Assembly: GCA_947476425.1 (NCBI GenBank)
Contig: CANJQJ010000017.1
Coordinates: 1 to 56,452 of the forward strand
Source of the DNA: Sphingomonadaceae bacterium
Lineage (GTDB): Bacteria; Pseudomonadota; Alphaproteobacteria; Sphingomonadales; Sphingomonadaceae
DNA: 56,452 bases
Direction of reading: 5' to 3'
This document shows, in pieces, positions 37,059 through 47,199 of this stretch (position 1 is its first letter; every line of letters starts with the position of its first letter). The position numbers were made by a program, and so were the translations under genes. The notes beneath the pieces are model-generated. The model had not been told where the DNA came from. It saw only the letters and a program-made list of their open reading frames with translations, and made no database searches.

Positions 37059-37080
37059 TGAGCGCCCCGACAGGGGCTCA
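37059..37080 (+). promoter_or_regulatory. Hairpin enclosing the mraZ ribosome binding site
   Basis: TGAGC-G-CCCC pairs with GGGG-CTCA around GACA, with one bulged G. The 3' arm contains AGGGG, the only Shine-Dalgarno match for the GTG at 37083, six bases downstream. Folding would hide the site and lower translation of the first dcw gene. Stability was judged by eye only. Confidence 0.45.
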
Positions 37081-37082
37081 GG

Positions 37083-37574
37083 GTGGAACTTTTCGATTTC
37101 TTTACCGGCAAATGGCTGAACGCCGTGGACGCAAAAGGTCGCGTCTCGGTGCCCGCCTCGCTGCGCAAGATCGTTACCGCCCGCACCCCCGACGCGAAGA
37201 CTCTTATGTTGGCTCGCCACGAGCGCGATCAGTGCGTCGCGGGCTTCGATCGCTCCTATGTCGCGCTTGCCTATCAGGATCTTCGGTCTCGCCAGGAGTC
37301 CGACATCGCGGCGGGGCGCCCCACTGAGGGGCGCTTTTCGCGCTCGGGCAACCTGTTCGGCTCGATGGAAGAGATTGCGATCGACGGCAGCGGCCGCATC
37401 ATATTGCCGCCGGGCCTTCGTCGCCGCGCTGCGATCACCGATAGCGCGCTGTTTATCGGCGTAGGCGAAACCTTCGAAATCTGGAGCCCCGAGATTGCGT
37501 TGACATGCGCGGAGCGTCCCGACGTCCAGGAATTTGCAGAAGAGCTCATCGCGGAACGGGAGGGCCGTCTGTGA
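37083..37574 (+). CDS. mraZ: Transcriptional regulator MraZ
   Basis: First gene of the dcw cluster, a DNA-binding protein of the SpoVT/AbrB type that controls the cluster in E. coli. Two copies of the swapped-hairpin half are visible: [18 protein letters not shown] at the start and [19 protein letters not shown] after the midpoint (about residues 100-118). At 163 residues it is slightly long for the family. The start must be GTG 37083, since an in-frame stop lies at 37059. It overlaps rsmH by 4 bp (GTGA). Confidence 0.93.
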   Translation: MELFDFFTGKWLNAVDAKGRVSVPASLRKIVTARTPDAKTLMLARHERDQCVAGFDRSYVALAYQDLRSRQESDIAAGRPTEGRFSRSGNLFGSMEEIAIDGSGRIILPPGLRRRAAITDSALFIGVGETFEIWSPEIALTCAERPDVQEFAEELIAEREGRL

Positions 37575-38542
37575 TCCTCCCCGATGCGGACCGTCATGTT
37601 CCTGTCCTGCTCGACGAGGTCATTGCATCGCTGGCGATCCAGCCCGGCGAGACGCATGTCGACGGCACGTTCGGTGCCGGCGGGTACACCCGCGCCATGC
37701 TCGCATCCGGTGCGGCGCATGTGATTGCCTTCGATCGCGATCCAGATGCCATCGCCGAAGGGCAGGCGCTGGTAGCCGAGAGCGGCGGACGGCTGACCCT
37801 GGTACAGCGCTGCTTTTCGGAGATGGACGAAGCGCTGGTCGAGCGCGGGATCCAATCGGTCGACGGCGTCGTGCTCGATATCGGGGTTTCGTCAATGCAG
37901 CTCGATCGCCCCGATCGCGGTTTCTCGTTCCAGTCCGATGGCCCGCTCGACATGCGAATGGCGCAGAGCGGAATGACCGCAGCGGAATTCGTCAACGAGT
38001 CCGACGAGGAAGCGATCGCCGACGTCTTGTATCTGTATGGCGAAGAGACTCGCTCGCGCCGAGTTGCGCGGGCGATCGTCGCGGCTCGCCCCATCCTGCG
38101 GACCGGCGAACTGGCGACCGTGGTTCGAAAGGCGCTTGGCTATCATGCCGGCGAGAAGAAGGATCCGGCCACGCGGACATTCCAGGCAATCCGGATTCAC
38201 CTCAATCGCGAGCTAGATGAACTGGCCGACGGCCTCGATGCGGCCGAGCGCGTACTCGCACCCGGCGGACGGCTTTCCGTGGTCAGCTTCCACTCGCTCG
38301 AGGACCGCATCGTCAAGCGCTTCCTGCGCGAGCGGAGCGGATCGAATGCGGGAGGCTCGCGCCACCGGCCGGATGTCGGCGCCATGGCGCCGACGCCAAC
38401 CTACGAAGCGGTCGGCAAACCGATCAAGGCGGGCGACGCCGAACTCGCCCGAAATCCGCGCGCACGTTCGGCAACATTGAGAGTGGCACGGCGCACGACC
38501 GCCGCGCCCTGGAACCAGGCTGGAAAAGGGTCACGGCCATGA
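37571..38542 (+). CDS. rsmH: 16S rRNA (cytosine1402-N4)-methyltransferase
   Basis: Methylates C1402 in the decoding site of 16S rRNA using SAM. The SAM-binding region is [15 protein letters not shown] near residue 32, with the acidic loop FDRDP after it. [19 protein letters not shown] is the other family hallmark, and [14 protein letters not shown] lies in the C-terminal third. Length is 323. GTG 37571 overlaps the mraZ stop, so it is translationally coupled. The C-terminal [14 protein letters not shown] is typical. Confidence 0.95.
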   Translation: MILPDADRHVPVLLDEVIASLAIQPGETHVDGTFGAGGYTRAMLASGAAHVIAFDRDPDAIAEGQALVAESGGRLTLVQRCFSEMDEALVERGIQSVDGVVLDIGVSSMQLDRPDRGFSFQSDGPLDMRMAQSGMTAAEFVNESDEEAIADVLYLYGEETRSRRVARAIVAARPILRTGELATVVRKALGYHAGEKKDPATRTFQAIRIHLNRELDELADGLDAAERVLAPGGRLSVVSFHSLEDRIVKRFLRERSGSNAGGSRHRPDVGAMAPTPTYEAVGKPIKAGDAELARNPRARSATLRVARRTTAAPWNQAGKGSRP

Positions 38543-39114
38543 TCGTCAGGCGTTTTCGTTCGGTTGGCTGGGTCGGATGCGTGGCCGTGGCCGCGCTCGG
38601 ATGCTATCTCGTGTCGCAGCGGGTGGCGAGCGAACGGGCCAGCGTCGAACAACTCGATCGCCGGATCGTGATGGCGCGTATCGATATCCGAAAGCTCCAG
38701 ACCGAACTCGGAACGCGAGGTCGAATGCCCGTCCTTGAGCAGTGGAATCGCGACGTTCTTGCCCTGTCCGCACCCTCGGCAGGCCAATATCTCCATGGCG
38801 AAGTCCAGCTCGCCAGCTTCGAGGTTTCCGCGGTGCCGCCGCCGGTCATTCGCCAGGTCTCGGCAAGCGCAGCGGATAGCGTTACCGCCAACGCGCCGAT
38901 GGCCGATGACGACCAGGCGCCTGCGATCCAGGCCGCGCCCGAGCAGCAGCCGGCACCTGCCCAGCCGATGTTGCGCCATGCCAATTACGAGAAGCCTGCC
39001 GGCAGTGCTTTTGCGGCCGACACGCATACCGTGGCGCTGCTTGACGATCATGCGCTTGCTGATCTCCAGCAGCTCGCTCGTCGCGAAAGACATGGATCGA
39101 AAAACGCACAGTGA
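38539..39114 (+). CDS. ftsL: Cell division protein FtsL
   Basis: A bitopic inner-membrane protein that joins FtsB and FtsQ in the divisome and activates FtsW-FtsI. The short cytoplasmic start (MIVRRFRS) is followed by one membrane helix (about 10-27) and a coiled-coil periplasmic segment ([20 protein letters not shown]). The remainder (about 95-191) is a long low-complexity Ala/Pro/Gln tail, longer than in E. coli (121 residues). It overlaps both neighbours by 4 bp. The assignment rests on position and topology more than on sequence. Confidence 0.88.
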   Translation: MIVRRFRSVGWVGCVAVAALGCYLVSQRVASERASVEQLDRRIVMARIDIRKLQTELGTRGRMPVLEQWNRDVLALSAPSAGQYLHGEVQLASFEVSAVPPPVIRQVSASAADSVTANAPMADDDQAPAIQAAPEQQPAPAQPMLRHANYEKPAGSAFAADTHTVALLDDHALADLQQLARRERHGSKNAQ

Positions 39115-40811
39115 CAGCATTGGTCGCCCGCCCCGCCCGCCAGCGTTTCGCGGGCCAGCGCGAGCAGGCAGTCGCGCTGGTACATTTCCGCCTGATGGTC
39201 GTAATGCTGATGTTCGCGGGGATTACCGCGGTCATTGCACTTCGTTTGGTCATGCTCTGGGCGTTTTCCGATCGCCCTTCAGGGGCCGACGCGTTGCATG
39301 GGCTGGTGCCTCCGCGAGCAGATCTGGTCGATCGCAATGGCGTGGTCCTGGCCGGAACGATCGATGCCTGGAAGATTGCTGTCCATCCCCAGAAGATCAT
39401 CGGCGATCGCGAGGCGATTGCGGTGCGGCTGGCGCAGTTGCTTCCGGAGCGCAGTCTCGATGTCTATCGCAGGATCCTGCATTCGCCGCGCAAGTTCATC
39501 TATCTGCGGCATGAAGCGCTCCCCGAGCTGGTGCAGGCCGTGAACGCGATCGGCGAGCCCGGTATCGTGTTCGAGCGCGAGACCCGGCGCTATTATCCGC
39601 AAGGATCGCTCGCCGCGCACGTCGTAGGCTGGACCGATCAGGACGGAAAGGCAGCCTCGGGCATGGAGCTGTCGCTCGACAAGCGGCTGCTCGATCCCTT
39701 GCGCCGCAATCGCGCGGTGGCGTTGTCGATCGACAGCCGTGTGCAGGCTGCGGTCGAGAGTGAGCTGATGGCTGCGATCACCAAGTTCAGTGCCCGCGCG
39801 GGTACCGGTATCGTACTTGACGTGCATACCGGCGAAGTGATCGCGATGGCTTCGCTGCCGTCGTTCGATCCGAATGCGCCAGCCAAGGCGCCGATCGCCA
39901 ATCTCGCCAATCAGGCAACCTTATCGGTCTATGAACTAGGCTCCACCTTCAAGGTCATCACCGTTGCCAACGCCATCGATAGCGGCGTCGTTACCGACAT
40001 GCACCGGCGCTTCGATGCGACCGAGCCGCTCCATATCGGTCGTTTCACGATTCACGACGACCATCCCCAGAGACGCTTCCTCGATGTTCCCGAGCTGCTC
40101 GTCTATTCGTCCAACATCGCGACCGCGCGTGTTGCCGACGAGGTCGGCATCGATCGCACCCGCGCGATGTTCCACAAACTCGGCTTCGATCGGCCTGTGG
40201 ATATCGAGCTGGGCGCACGCGGGCGTCCCTTGTGGCCGCAATTCTGGGCGCGCGTCACGAACATGACCGTCGCATATGGACATGGAATTGCGGTTACCCC
40301 GCTTCACCTCGCCAATGCCTACGCTTCGATTGCAAATGGCGGCATTTGGCGTCCGGCTACCTTAATGCGACGCGACCCCGACCAGATTCCGTCCGGTCGG
40401 CGCGTCATCTCGGCCGCGACCAGCGCCCGGATGCGCCAGTTGATGCGGCTCGTGGTGATGCAAGGTACGGGCAAGAATGCCGAGGTCGCGGGTTTCCGCA
40501 TCGGCGGCAAGACCGGCACGGCAGAAAAGCCGCATGGTGGCGGCTATCAGCGCAACGCACTGGTTTCGACTTTCGCCGCGGTTTTCCCGATGGACGCGCC
40601 GCGTTATGTAGTAGTTGCGATGCTTGATGAACCTCATGGAACTGTCGATACGGGGGGCTACGCGACCGCCGGAATGGTCGCGGCGCCAATCGTCGGCAAG
40701 ATTGTCGCGCGCGTCGGGCCGTTGCTTGGCGTGATTCCCGATGACCGCCGCGAAGTCGACATGACAGGGCTCGAGAATACGATCTGGAAACCCAAGGCGG
40801 ACAAGCACTGA
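39111..40811 (+). CDS. ftsI: Peptidoglycan transpeptidase FtsI (PBP3)
   Basis: Septal D,D-transpeptidase (class B penicillin-binding protein). After a cytoplasmic start with a membrane helix (about 30-50) comes the dimerisation domain. The penicillin-binding domain follows with active-site S278-T-F-K281, S333-S-N335 and K467-T-G469. All three motifs are intact. Length (566) is standard. GTG 39111 overlaps the ftsL stop. It works with FtsW (45967-47199), encoded six genes downstream. Confidence 0.96.
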   Translation: MTALVARPARQRFAGQREQAVALVHFRLMVVMLMFAGITAVIALRLVMLWAFSDRPSGADALHGLVPPRADLVDRNGVVLAGTIDAWKIAVHPQKIIGDREAIAVRLAQLLPERSLDVYRRILHSPRKFIYLRHEALPELVQAVNAIGEPGIVFERETRRYYPQGSLAAHVVGWTDQDGKAASGMELSLDKRLLDPLRRNRAVALSIDSRVQAAVESELMAAITKFSARAGTGIVLDVHTGEVIAMASLPSFDPNAPAKAPIANLANQATLSVYELGSTFKVITVANAIDSGVVTDMHRRFDATEPLHIGRFTIHDDHPQRRFLDVPELLVYSSNIATARVADEVGIDRTRAMFHKLGFDRPVDIELGARGRPLWPQFWARVTNMTVAYGHGIAVTPLHLANAYASIANGGIWRPATLMRRDPDQIPSGRRVISAATSARMRQLMRLVVMQGTGKNAEVAGFRIGGKTGTAEKPHGGGYQRNALVSTFAAVFPMDAPRYVVVAMLDEPHGTVDTGGYATAGMVAAPIVGKIVARVGPLLGVIPDDRREVDMTGLENTIWKPKADKH

Positions 40812-42241
40812 TGCGGCTAGGAACGTTGACCGGCGGTGATCTGCCAGCCCCGGCGCGGGACGCCGAAGTGACGGGTTTTGCTATCGACCACCGCAAGGTC
40901 GCGCGCGGTACAGTATTCGGAGCCTTCCGGGGTGGCCGCTTCAACGGCGAGGATTTTATTGCCGATGCTGTGGCAGCGGGCGCAGTGGCGGTGGTCGCTC
41001 GTCCCGAGGCTACCGTCGAAGGTGCGATCCATATCCCCGACGCCGAGCCACGTCGTGCCTTCGCAAGGTTGGCGGCGCGTTTCTTCGCTCCCTTCCCGAA
41101 GACCACCGTCGCGGTAACCGGCACCAACGGGAAGACTTCGACGGTCGAGATGACTCGTCAACTATGGCGCATGGCGGGCCACCACGCGGCCTCGATCGGC
41201 ACGCTTGGCGTCACCACCGCTGACGAGCAGGTCTCCACCGGACTGACCACACCCGATATCGTGACCTTCCTTTCCAACATGGCCGGGCTGGCGCGGGAAG
41301 GGGTGACCCACGCCGCCTTCGAGGCTTCCAGCCATGGGCTCTCGCAATATCGGACCGAGGGGCTGCCGGTCACCGCGGCCGCGTTCACCAACCTGAGCCG
41401 TGATCATCTCGACTATCACGGCACGATGGAGGCCTATCTCGAGGCCAAGCTCCGCCTGTTTACCGAAGTGGTCGACGGACACGGGACTGCGGTGATCTGG
41501 GCCGATGACGTTGCTTCCGCCCGCGTCGCCGAACTTGCGGTCGAGCGCGGCCTGAAGCTGATAACGGTCGGCGAGAGGGGCGAAACGCTTCGCCTCGTCG
41601 CGCGCGCGCCGACCCATCTCGGCCAGACCCTGACACTCGAAGCAGAGGGCATGACGCACATCGTCAACCTGCCGCTGATCGGCGCTTACCAGGCCGCCAA
41701 CGCGCTCACGGCAGTCGGGCTGGTGCTGGCGACTGGCGGCGTGCTTGGACAGACGCTCGGGGATCTCGCTCGCGTCCAGCCAGTGCGCGGCAGGCTCGAA
41801 CGGGCGGTCATCACGCACGGTGGCGCCCCGGTCTATGTCGACTATGCGCATACCCCGGATGGCCTGCGCGCCGCGATCGAAGCATTGCGGCCGCATGCGG
41901 AGGGTCGCCTGATCGTGGTATTCGGCGCTGGCGGTGATCGCGATACCGGCAAGCGCCCGGAAATGGGCAAGGTCGCGGTCGATCTCGCCGATCATGTCAT
42001 CGTGACCGACGATAATCCGCGTAGTGAGAATCCGGCAACAATTCGCAGGGATGTGTTGGCGGGAGCGCCCGGCGCAACGGAGATCGGCGGCCGTCGCGAT
42101 GCGATCGCGGCGGCGATTGCCGAGGCCGGGGTCGGCGATATCGTGCTGCTTGCGGGCAAGGGTCATGAACAAGGCCAGATTGTGGGGGATCGCGTCCTTC
42201 CATTCGACGACGTAAGCGTTGCGCGGGAGTGCGCGGCATGA
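40811..42241 (+). CDS. murE: UDP-MurNAc-L-Ala-D-Glu:meso-diaminopimelate ligase
   Basis: Adds the third residue of the stem peptide. The ATP-binding loop VTGTNGKTSTVEM is near residue 105. The signature VTDDNPRSENP, near 400, is the motif that selects meso-diaminopimelate over lysine, as expected for a Gram-negative cell. Length (476) is normal. It begins on the last base of the ftsI stop (TGATG) and overlaps murF by 4 bp. Confidence 0.96.
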   Translation: MRLGTLTGGDLPAPARDAEVTGFAIDHRKVARGTVFGAFRGGRFNGEDFIADAVAAGAVAVVARPEATVEGAIHIPDAEPRRAFARLAARFFAPFPKTTVAVTGTNGKTSTVEMTRQLWRMAGHHAASIGTLGVTTADEQVSTGLTTPDIVTFLSNMAGLAREGVTHAAFEASSHGLSQYRTEGLPVTAAAFTNLSRDHLDYHGTMEAYLEAKLRLFTEVVDGHGTAVIWADDVASARVAELAVERGLKLITVGERGETLRLVARAPTHLGQTLTLEAEGMTHIVNLPLIGAYQAANALTAVGLVLATGGVLGQTLGDLARVQPVRGRLERAVITHGGAPVYVDYAHTPDGLRAAIEALRPHAEGRLIVVFGAGGDRDTGKRPEMGKVAVDLADHVIVTDDNPRSENPATIRRDVLAGAPGATEIGGRRDAIAAAIAEAGVGDIVLLAGKGHEQGQIVGDRVLPFDDVSVARECAA

Positions 42242-43638
42242 GCCTCTGGACCTCCGCCGACATCGCCGAGGCCATCTCCGGCATCGCGCATGGCGCCTTC
42301 AACGCGAACGGGGTCGCCTTCGATTCGCGCGAGGTCGGATCGGGGGATCTCTTCATTGCGCTCAAGGGCGAGGCCACCGACGGACATCGTTTCATCGACA
42401 AGGCGTTTGCGAGCGGTGCGGCGGGCGCGATCGTCAGCGAGGCGATCGATCATCCGCATGTCCGGGTCGGCGATACGATGGCTGCGCTCGAGTCACTCGG
42501 CGCCGCCAGCCGGGCCCGAAGCCGCGCTCGCATCGTCGGTGTCACCGGATCGGTCGGCAAGACCGGGACGAAGGAGGCGCTCTTCGCTGCGTTCGACCGG
42601 ATCGCGCCGGGCTTCGCCCACCGCTCGGTCAAGAGCTACAATAACCACACCGGCGTGCCGCTGAGCCTCGCGCGGATGCCGGCCGCCAGTCGCTACGGTA
42701 TTTTCGAAATGGGCATGAGCCACGCCGGCGAACTGGCAGCGCTTACGCGGCTCGTGCGCCCCCATGTCGCCGTGGTGACGGCAATCGCGCCCGCCCACGC
42801 GGCCTATTTTCCTGACGAAGCGGCGATCGCCGATGCCAAGGGCGAGATTTTCGAGGGGCTGGAGCCCGACGGATTTGCGATCATTCCACACGATAGCCCG
42901 CATCGCGATCGTCTTGTCGCCGCAGCACGTCCTTATGCAGGGCGCATTTTGACATTCGGCAGGGGCGAGGGCGCGGACGTCCATGTTCGCGAGGAAATGC
43001 CGATGGAGGCGGGCGGGACGATGCTCAGCATCGATCTGCCGAATTCCGAGCTTACCTTCACGCTCTCGCAGCCCGGCGAGCATTGGGTATCGAATGCGCT
43101 CGCGGTACTTGCCGTGGTCGACGTGCTGGGAGGGGATATTGCGGCAGCCGGAGTCGCGCTCGCCGATATGGAAGGACTTCCGGGACGCGGGGCACGACGC
43201 GATGCCGCCTTTGGCGATGGTCAAATACGGATCATCGACGAAAGCTATAACGCCAACCCCGCCTCGATGACGGCGACGCTCAAGCAGCTTGGTCGCGAAC
43301 CTGGTGCGCGACGAGTGGCGATTCTTGGCGAGATGCGCGAACTTGGGGAAAGTTCGCCGCGCTATCATGCGGATCTGGCGCAGCCGATACTGGATGCGGG
43401 CGTGGATGCGGCACTTCTGGTCGGCACCGACATGGGCTTCCTCGCCGAGAGGCTTGAGGGAAAGGTCGAAGTCCGCCATGTGCCCGACGCCACGGCCGCG
43501 CGTGATTCGCTCCCAAGCTTCCTCGCGCCCGGCGACGTGATATTGATAAAAGGGTCCAACGCCATCGGGCTTGGCGGCCTGGTTCAGGCGCTTTGCGCAG
43601 GCCAGTTCGCGAGCGGAAAGACGACATGCTCTACTTGA
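42238..43638 (+). CDS. murF: UDP-MurNAc-tripeptide:D-Ala-D-Ala ligase
   Basis: Adds D-Ala-D-Ala to give UDP-MurNAc-pentapeptide. The ATP loop [14 protein letters not shown] (about 103-116) and [14 protein letters not shown] identify it. The later [12 protein letters not shown]-type segment reads [15 protein letters not shown]. Length is 466. ATG 42238 forms an ATGA overlap with murE. The 3' end overlaps mraY by 13 bp. Confidence 0.96.
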   Translation: MSLWTSADIAEAISGIAHGAFNANGVAFDSREVGSGDLFIALKGEATDGHRFIDKAFASGAAGAIVSEAIDHPHVRVGDTMAALESLGAASRARSRARIVGVTGSVGKTGTKEALFAAFDRIAPGFAHRSVKSYNNHTGVPLSLARMPAASRYGIFEMGMSHAGELAALTRLVRPHVAVVTAIAPAHAAYFPDEAAIADAKGEIFEGLEPDGFAIIPHDSPHRDRLVAAARPYAGRILTFGRGEGADVHVREEMPMEAGGTMLSIDLPNSELTFTLSQPGEHWVSNALAVLAVVDVLGGDIAAAGVALADMEGLPGRGARRDAAFGDGQIRIIDESYNANPASMTATLKQLGREPGARRVAILGEMRELGESSPRYHADLAQPILDAGVDAALLVGTDMGFLAERLEGKVEVRHVPDATAARDSLPSFLAPGDVILIKGSNAIGLGGLVQALCAGQFASGKTTCST

Positions 43639-44696
43639 TCGCCGAACAGCTCGGATTTCCGGGCCTGTTGAACCTTATCCGCTATATCACCTTCCGTGCG
43701 GGCGGAGCCGTAGCCACGGCGCTGTTCATCGGCATGATGATCGGACCTCGCTTCATCGGTTGGCTGCGTGTTCGCCAGGGCAAGGGCCAGCCGATCCGCG
43801 ACGACGGCCCCAAGTCGCATCTTGCAAAGGCCGGGACGCCGACGATGGGCGGCCTGATGATCCTCACCGCGGTTACGATCTCGATGCTGTTGTGGATGGA
43901 TCTCCACAATCGCTTCACCTGGGCCTGCATGTTGGTGATGCTCGGCTTCGGTGCGATCGGCTTCATGGACGACTACGACAAGGTCACCAAGCGCAGCCAC
44001 AAGGGCGTTTCGGGTAGAGTCCGGCTGGCGGCGGAATTCCTGGTCGGCGGCCTCGCAACCTGGATCATTCTCGGCGGCGGCAACAGCCACCTCTATCTGC
44101 CCTTCGTCAACGGCCCGGTGATGGATCTCGGGCTGTTCTACATATTGTTCGGCGCGTTCATCATCGCTGGCTTCGGCAATGCGGTGAACCTTACCGATGG
44201 CCTCGATGGCCTTGCCACCATGCCAGTGGTGATCGCGTCGCTGGCGCTTTTCGTGATCGCCTATCTTACCGGTAACGCGAAGTTCGCCACCTATCTCGGC
44301 ATTCCGCACGTGCCCGGCGCCGGCGACCTGACCATATTATGCGCCGCCATCATCGGTGGCGGCTTGGCCTTCCTCTGGTTCAACGCGCCGCCAGCCGCAG
44401 TCTTCATGGGCGATACCGGCAGCCTGGCACTTGGCGGTGCTCTTGGTGCGATCGCGGTGGTTGCGCACCATGAGATCGTGCTGCTCATCATCGGCGGCCT
44501 GTTCGTGCTCGAGACGGTTTCGGTGATCCTCCAGGTCTTCTTCTACAAGCGAACGGGGAGGCGAATCTTCCGCATGGCGCCTATCCACCACCATTTCGAA
44601 CAGCTTGGCTGGTCCGAGCCCACGGTTGTGATCCGCTTCTGGATCATCAGTTTCGTGCTCGCGCTCGCCGGGCTGGCGACTCTCAAGCTGCGGTGA
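43626..44696 (+). CDS. mraY: Phospho-MurNAc-pentapeptide transferase MraY
   Basis: Inner-membrane enzyme that makes lipid I from UDP-MurNAc-pentapeptide and undecaprenyl phosphate. About ten hydrophobic segments are visible. Catalytic-site motifs are GFMDDYDKV (the aspartate pair), [13 protein letters not shown], and the C-terminal [14 protein letters not shown] (the histidine cluster). Length (356) is standard. It starts inside the last codons of murF. Confidence 0.97.
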   Translation: MLYLIAEQLGFPGLLNLIRYITFRAGGAVATALFIGMMIGPRFIGWLRVRQGKGQPIRDDGPKSHLAKAGTPTMGGLMILTAVTISMLLWMDLHNRFTWACMLVMLGFGAIGFMDDYDKVTKRSHKGVSGRVRLAAEFLVGGLATWIILGGGNSHLYLPFVNGPVMDLGLFYILFGAFIIAGFGNAVNLTDGLDGLATMPVVIASLALFVIAYLTGNAKFATYLGIPHVPGAGDLTILCAAIIGGGLAFLWFNAPPAAVFMGDTGSLALGGALGAIAVVAHHEIVLLIIGGLFVLETVSVILQVFFYKRTGRRIFRMAPIHHHFEQLGWSEPTVVIRFWIISFVLALAGLATLKLR

Positions 44697-45970
44697 TCAC
44701 GAGCCCCGCCTTTCGCGGCAAACGCTATGCGGTGATCGGATTGGCGCGCTCGGGCCTGGCGACGGTCGACGCGCTGCTGGCAAGCGGTGCCGAAATCGTC
44801 GCCTGGGACAGCAAGGAAGAGGCGCGTGCGGCGGTTGCCGACCGAGTGACGATTGCCGATCCGCTCACGATCGATCTTGCCGGTTTCGATGCAGTGATCG
44901 TCACGCCCGGCCTACCGCTCAACCGCCATCCGATCGTTGCCAACGCCGCCGCGGCAGGCGTGCCGATAATTGGCGACATCGAGTTGTTCGCGCAGGCGCG
45001 GCCCTCGTTGCCGCAGCATCGCGTGATCGGCATTACCGGCACCAACGGCAAATCGACGACGACCGCGCTGATCCACCATATCATCGAGACCGCGGGCATT
45101 CCCACATTGCTGGGCGGGAATATCGGGCTTCCGATCCTTGGCCGGGATCCGCTGCCGGCGAACGGTATCTATGTTCTCGAATTGTCGAGCTATCAGATCG
45201 ATCTCACCCGCAGCCTCGATTGTGACGTTGCGGTGCTGCTCAACGTCACTCCGGATCATCTCGATCGCTATGATGGCTTCGACGGCTATGCGGCCTCCAA
45301 GGCACGGCTTTTCGCGATGCAGTCGGCAGGGCATGTCGCTGTGGTTGCGACCGAGGACGATGAGACCCGGCGGATCGCGAAGACCGTGAAGACGCTCGTC
45401 GAAGCAAGATCGTCCAGCATCACCGATCAATCCGCCTGGCCGGCATTGCAGGGACCGCATAACGCCCAGAACGCAGCCGTTGCAATCGCGACCGCACGCA
45501 CGATCGGCATTGCCGAGGATGCGATAGCCGAAGGATTGAAAAGCTATCCCGGGCTGCCGCACCGCATGGAGCGCGTGAAAGAGCGCAACGGCGTACTGTT
45601 CGTCAACGATAGCAAGGCGACCAACCCGAGCTCCTCAAGCTTCGCACTGGCATCATATCCGGCGATCCATTGGATCCTCGGCGGATTGCCCAAGGGGGAT
45701 CGGCTGGATGAATGCGCACCGATGTTCAGCCATGTTCGCGCCGCCTATGTGATCGGCGAGGCGGCTCCGGTGTTTGCGAAGCTGCTCGAAGAAGCCGGCA
45801 AGCCGGTCACGATCAGCCTTACCCTGGACCAGGCCGTGCGCGATGCGGCCGCAGCCGCCAAGTCGGGCGACGTCGTCCTTCTTTCGCCCGCATGCGCAAG
45901 CTTCGATCAGTTCCGCGACTATGAATCGCGCGGTGATTCGTTCCGGGCAGCCGTGGAGGCGCTCGCATGA
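44693..45970 (+). CDS. murD: UDP-MurNAc-L-Ala:D-glutamate ligase
   Basis: Adds D-glutamate, the second residue of the stem peptide. It carries the N-terminal UDP-binding Rossmann segment ([10 protein letters not shown]), the ATP loop [13 protein letters not shown] near residue 115 and [11 protein letters not shown] near 303. Length (425) is slightly shorter than in E. coli (438). GTG 44693 overlaps the mraY stop (GTGA). Confidence 0.95.
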   Translation: MITSPAFRGKRYAVIGLARSGLATVDALLASGAEIVAWDSKEEARAAVADRVTIADPLTIDLAGFDAVIVTPGLPLNRHPIVANAAAAGVPIIGDIELFAQARPSLPQHRVIGITGTNGKSTTTALIHHIIETAGIPTLLGGNIGLPILGRDPLPANGIYVLELSSYQIDLTRSLDCDVAVLLNVTPDHLDRYDGFDGYAASKARLFAMQSAGHVAVVATEDDETRRIAKTVKTLVEARSSSITDQSAWPALQGPHNAQNAAVAIATARTIGIAEDAIAEGLKSYPGLPHRMERVKERNGVLFVNDSKATNPSSSSFALASYPAIHWILGGLPKGDRLDECAPMFSHVRAAYVIGEAAPVFAKLLEEAGKPVTISLTLDQAVRDAAAAAKSGDVVLLSPACASFDQFRDYESRGDSFRAAVEALA

Positions 45971-47199
45971 CGGTTGACGAAAAGACCGCGCCTCCCAAGC
46001 CAGCGGCCATCCCAGTCCGGCGCAAGCGAAAAGCCGGCGCCGCACGCCTTGGTCGCGCGGATCGTTCGCCGCTCGGCACCTGGTTCTGGGAAATCGATCG
46101 AGTCCTCTTGCTGCTCGTCCTCGTGCTGATCTCGATCGGGCTTGTCGCCGTGGCGGCCGCATCGCCGGCGGCTACCGAGCGTTATTCGAACGGTGCTTAT
46201 CAGCTTGCGCCGCTCCATTATTTCTATCGTCAGGCGATGTGGATCGCGATCGCCCTGCCGACCTTGATCTTCGTCTCGATGTTGCCGAAGGAAGTCGCCC
46301 GCCGGCTCGCGCTCTCCGGCGCTACATTCTTCTTCGTGATGCTGGTGATGGTGCCGCTGATCGGTAGCGAAGTGAATGGCGCCAAGCGCTGGATCGGCGT
46401 CGGCTTCATGCAGTTCCAGCCCTCCGAATTTCTGAAGCCGCTGTTCGTGGTGATGATCGCATGGCTGCTGTCGTTGCGGTCCCGCGATGCGTCGCTGCCG
46501 GTCGTGCCACTGACCGGTGTGATCCTCGCGGTGGTTGCTGCCCTGTTGATGCGCCAGCCCGATTTCGGCCAGACGGTGATCTTCGCGTCGGTGTGGATAG
46601 CGTTGTTGATGTTGAGTGGCGTTTCGATGCGCATTCTCGCATGGCTCGGTGCGGCAGGCGTCGGGTGTGTCGTCGCTGCCTATATGTTCTATTCGGTCGC
46701 GACCGAACGCATCAACAATTTCCTGTTCGCCCAAGGTGATACCTACCAGACTGACCGTGCCTTCGATACGATGGTGAACGGGGGCCTGATGGGGACCGGG
46801 CCGGGCGCGGGGACGATGAAGTTCCGCCTTCCCGAACCCCATACCGATTATATCTTCTCGGTGATCGGCGAGGAGTTTGGGCTGATCTCTTGCCTTGCGA
46901 TCGCAGTCCTCTACCTCGCGATCGTCGTCCGCGTGTTCGTTCGGCTGCTTCACGAGGAGGATGAGTTCCTGTTGCTCGCATCGGCGGGCCTCGTCACGGA
47001 ATTCGGGCTGCAGGCGCTCATCAACATGATGGTCAACGTCCAGTTGGCTCCATCGAAGGGCATGACCTTGCCCTTCATCAGCTATGGCGGCTCGTCGATG
47101 GTCGCGTTGTCGATCGGGATGGGACTGCTGCTGGCCTTTACGCGATCCAACCCCTATCTGACGCGCTCGCCCTATGTGGTGAAATGGAGCGGTCGATGA
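45967..47199 (+). CDS. ftsW: Peptidoglycan glycosyltransferase FtsW
   Basis: A SEDS-family membrane protein that polymerises lipid II at the septum together with FtsI. After a basic, Pro-rich N-terminus (1-45) there are about ten membrane helices. Conserved family stretches include NGAKRWI, QPSEFLKP, and LMGTGPGAG followed by PEPHTDYIFSVIGEE. The C-terminal part has LPFISYGGSSM. Length is 410. It overlaps murD and murG by 4 bp each. Confidence 0.96.
   Translation: MTVDEKTAPPKPAAIPVRRKRKAGAARLGRADRSPLGTWFWEIDRVLLLLVLVLISIGLVAVAAASPAATERYSNGAYQLAPLHYFYRQAMWIAIALPTLIFVSMLPKEVARRLALSGATFFFVMLVMVPLIGSEVNGAKRWIGVGFMQFQPSEFLKPLFVVMIAWLLSLRSRDASLPVVPLTGVILAVVAALLMRQPDFGQTVIFASVWIALLMLSGVSMRILAWLGAAGVGCVVAAYMFYSVATERINNFLFAQGDTYQTDRAFDTMVNGGLMGTGPGAGTMKFRLPEPHTDYIFSVIGEEFGLISCLAIAVLYLAIVVRVFVRLLHEEDEFLLLASAGLVTEFGLQALINMMVNVQLAPSKGMTLPFISYGGSSMVALSIGMGLLLAFTRSNPYLTRSPYVVKWSGR

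Larger units (their letters stand above)
36720..37082 (+). other. Leader and presumed promoter region of the dcw operon
   Basis: 363 bp without a supported gene. It holds two DnaA-box-like sites, an exact tandem 10-mer TCCGCGCCTT (36851-36870) and a hairpin just before the mraZ start. I looked for the TGGGN direct repeats bound by MraZ and found only isolated instances, so MraZ autoregulation is not supported by eye. Confidence 0.6.

Noticed and set aside
36720-37082. MraZ binding repeats (TGGGN direct repeats)
   Set aside because: Only isolated TGGG words with the wrong spacing are present by eye.
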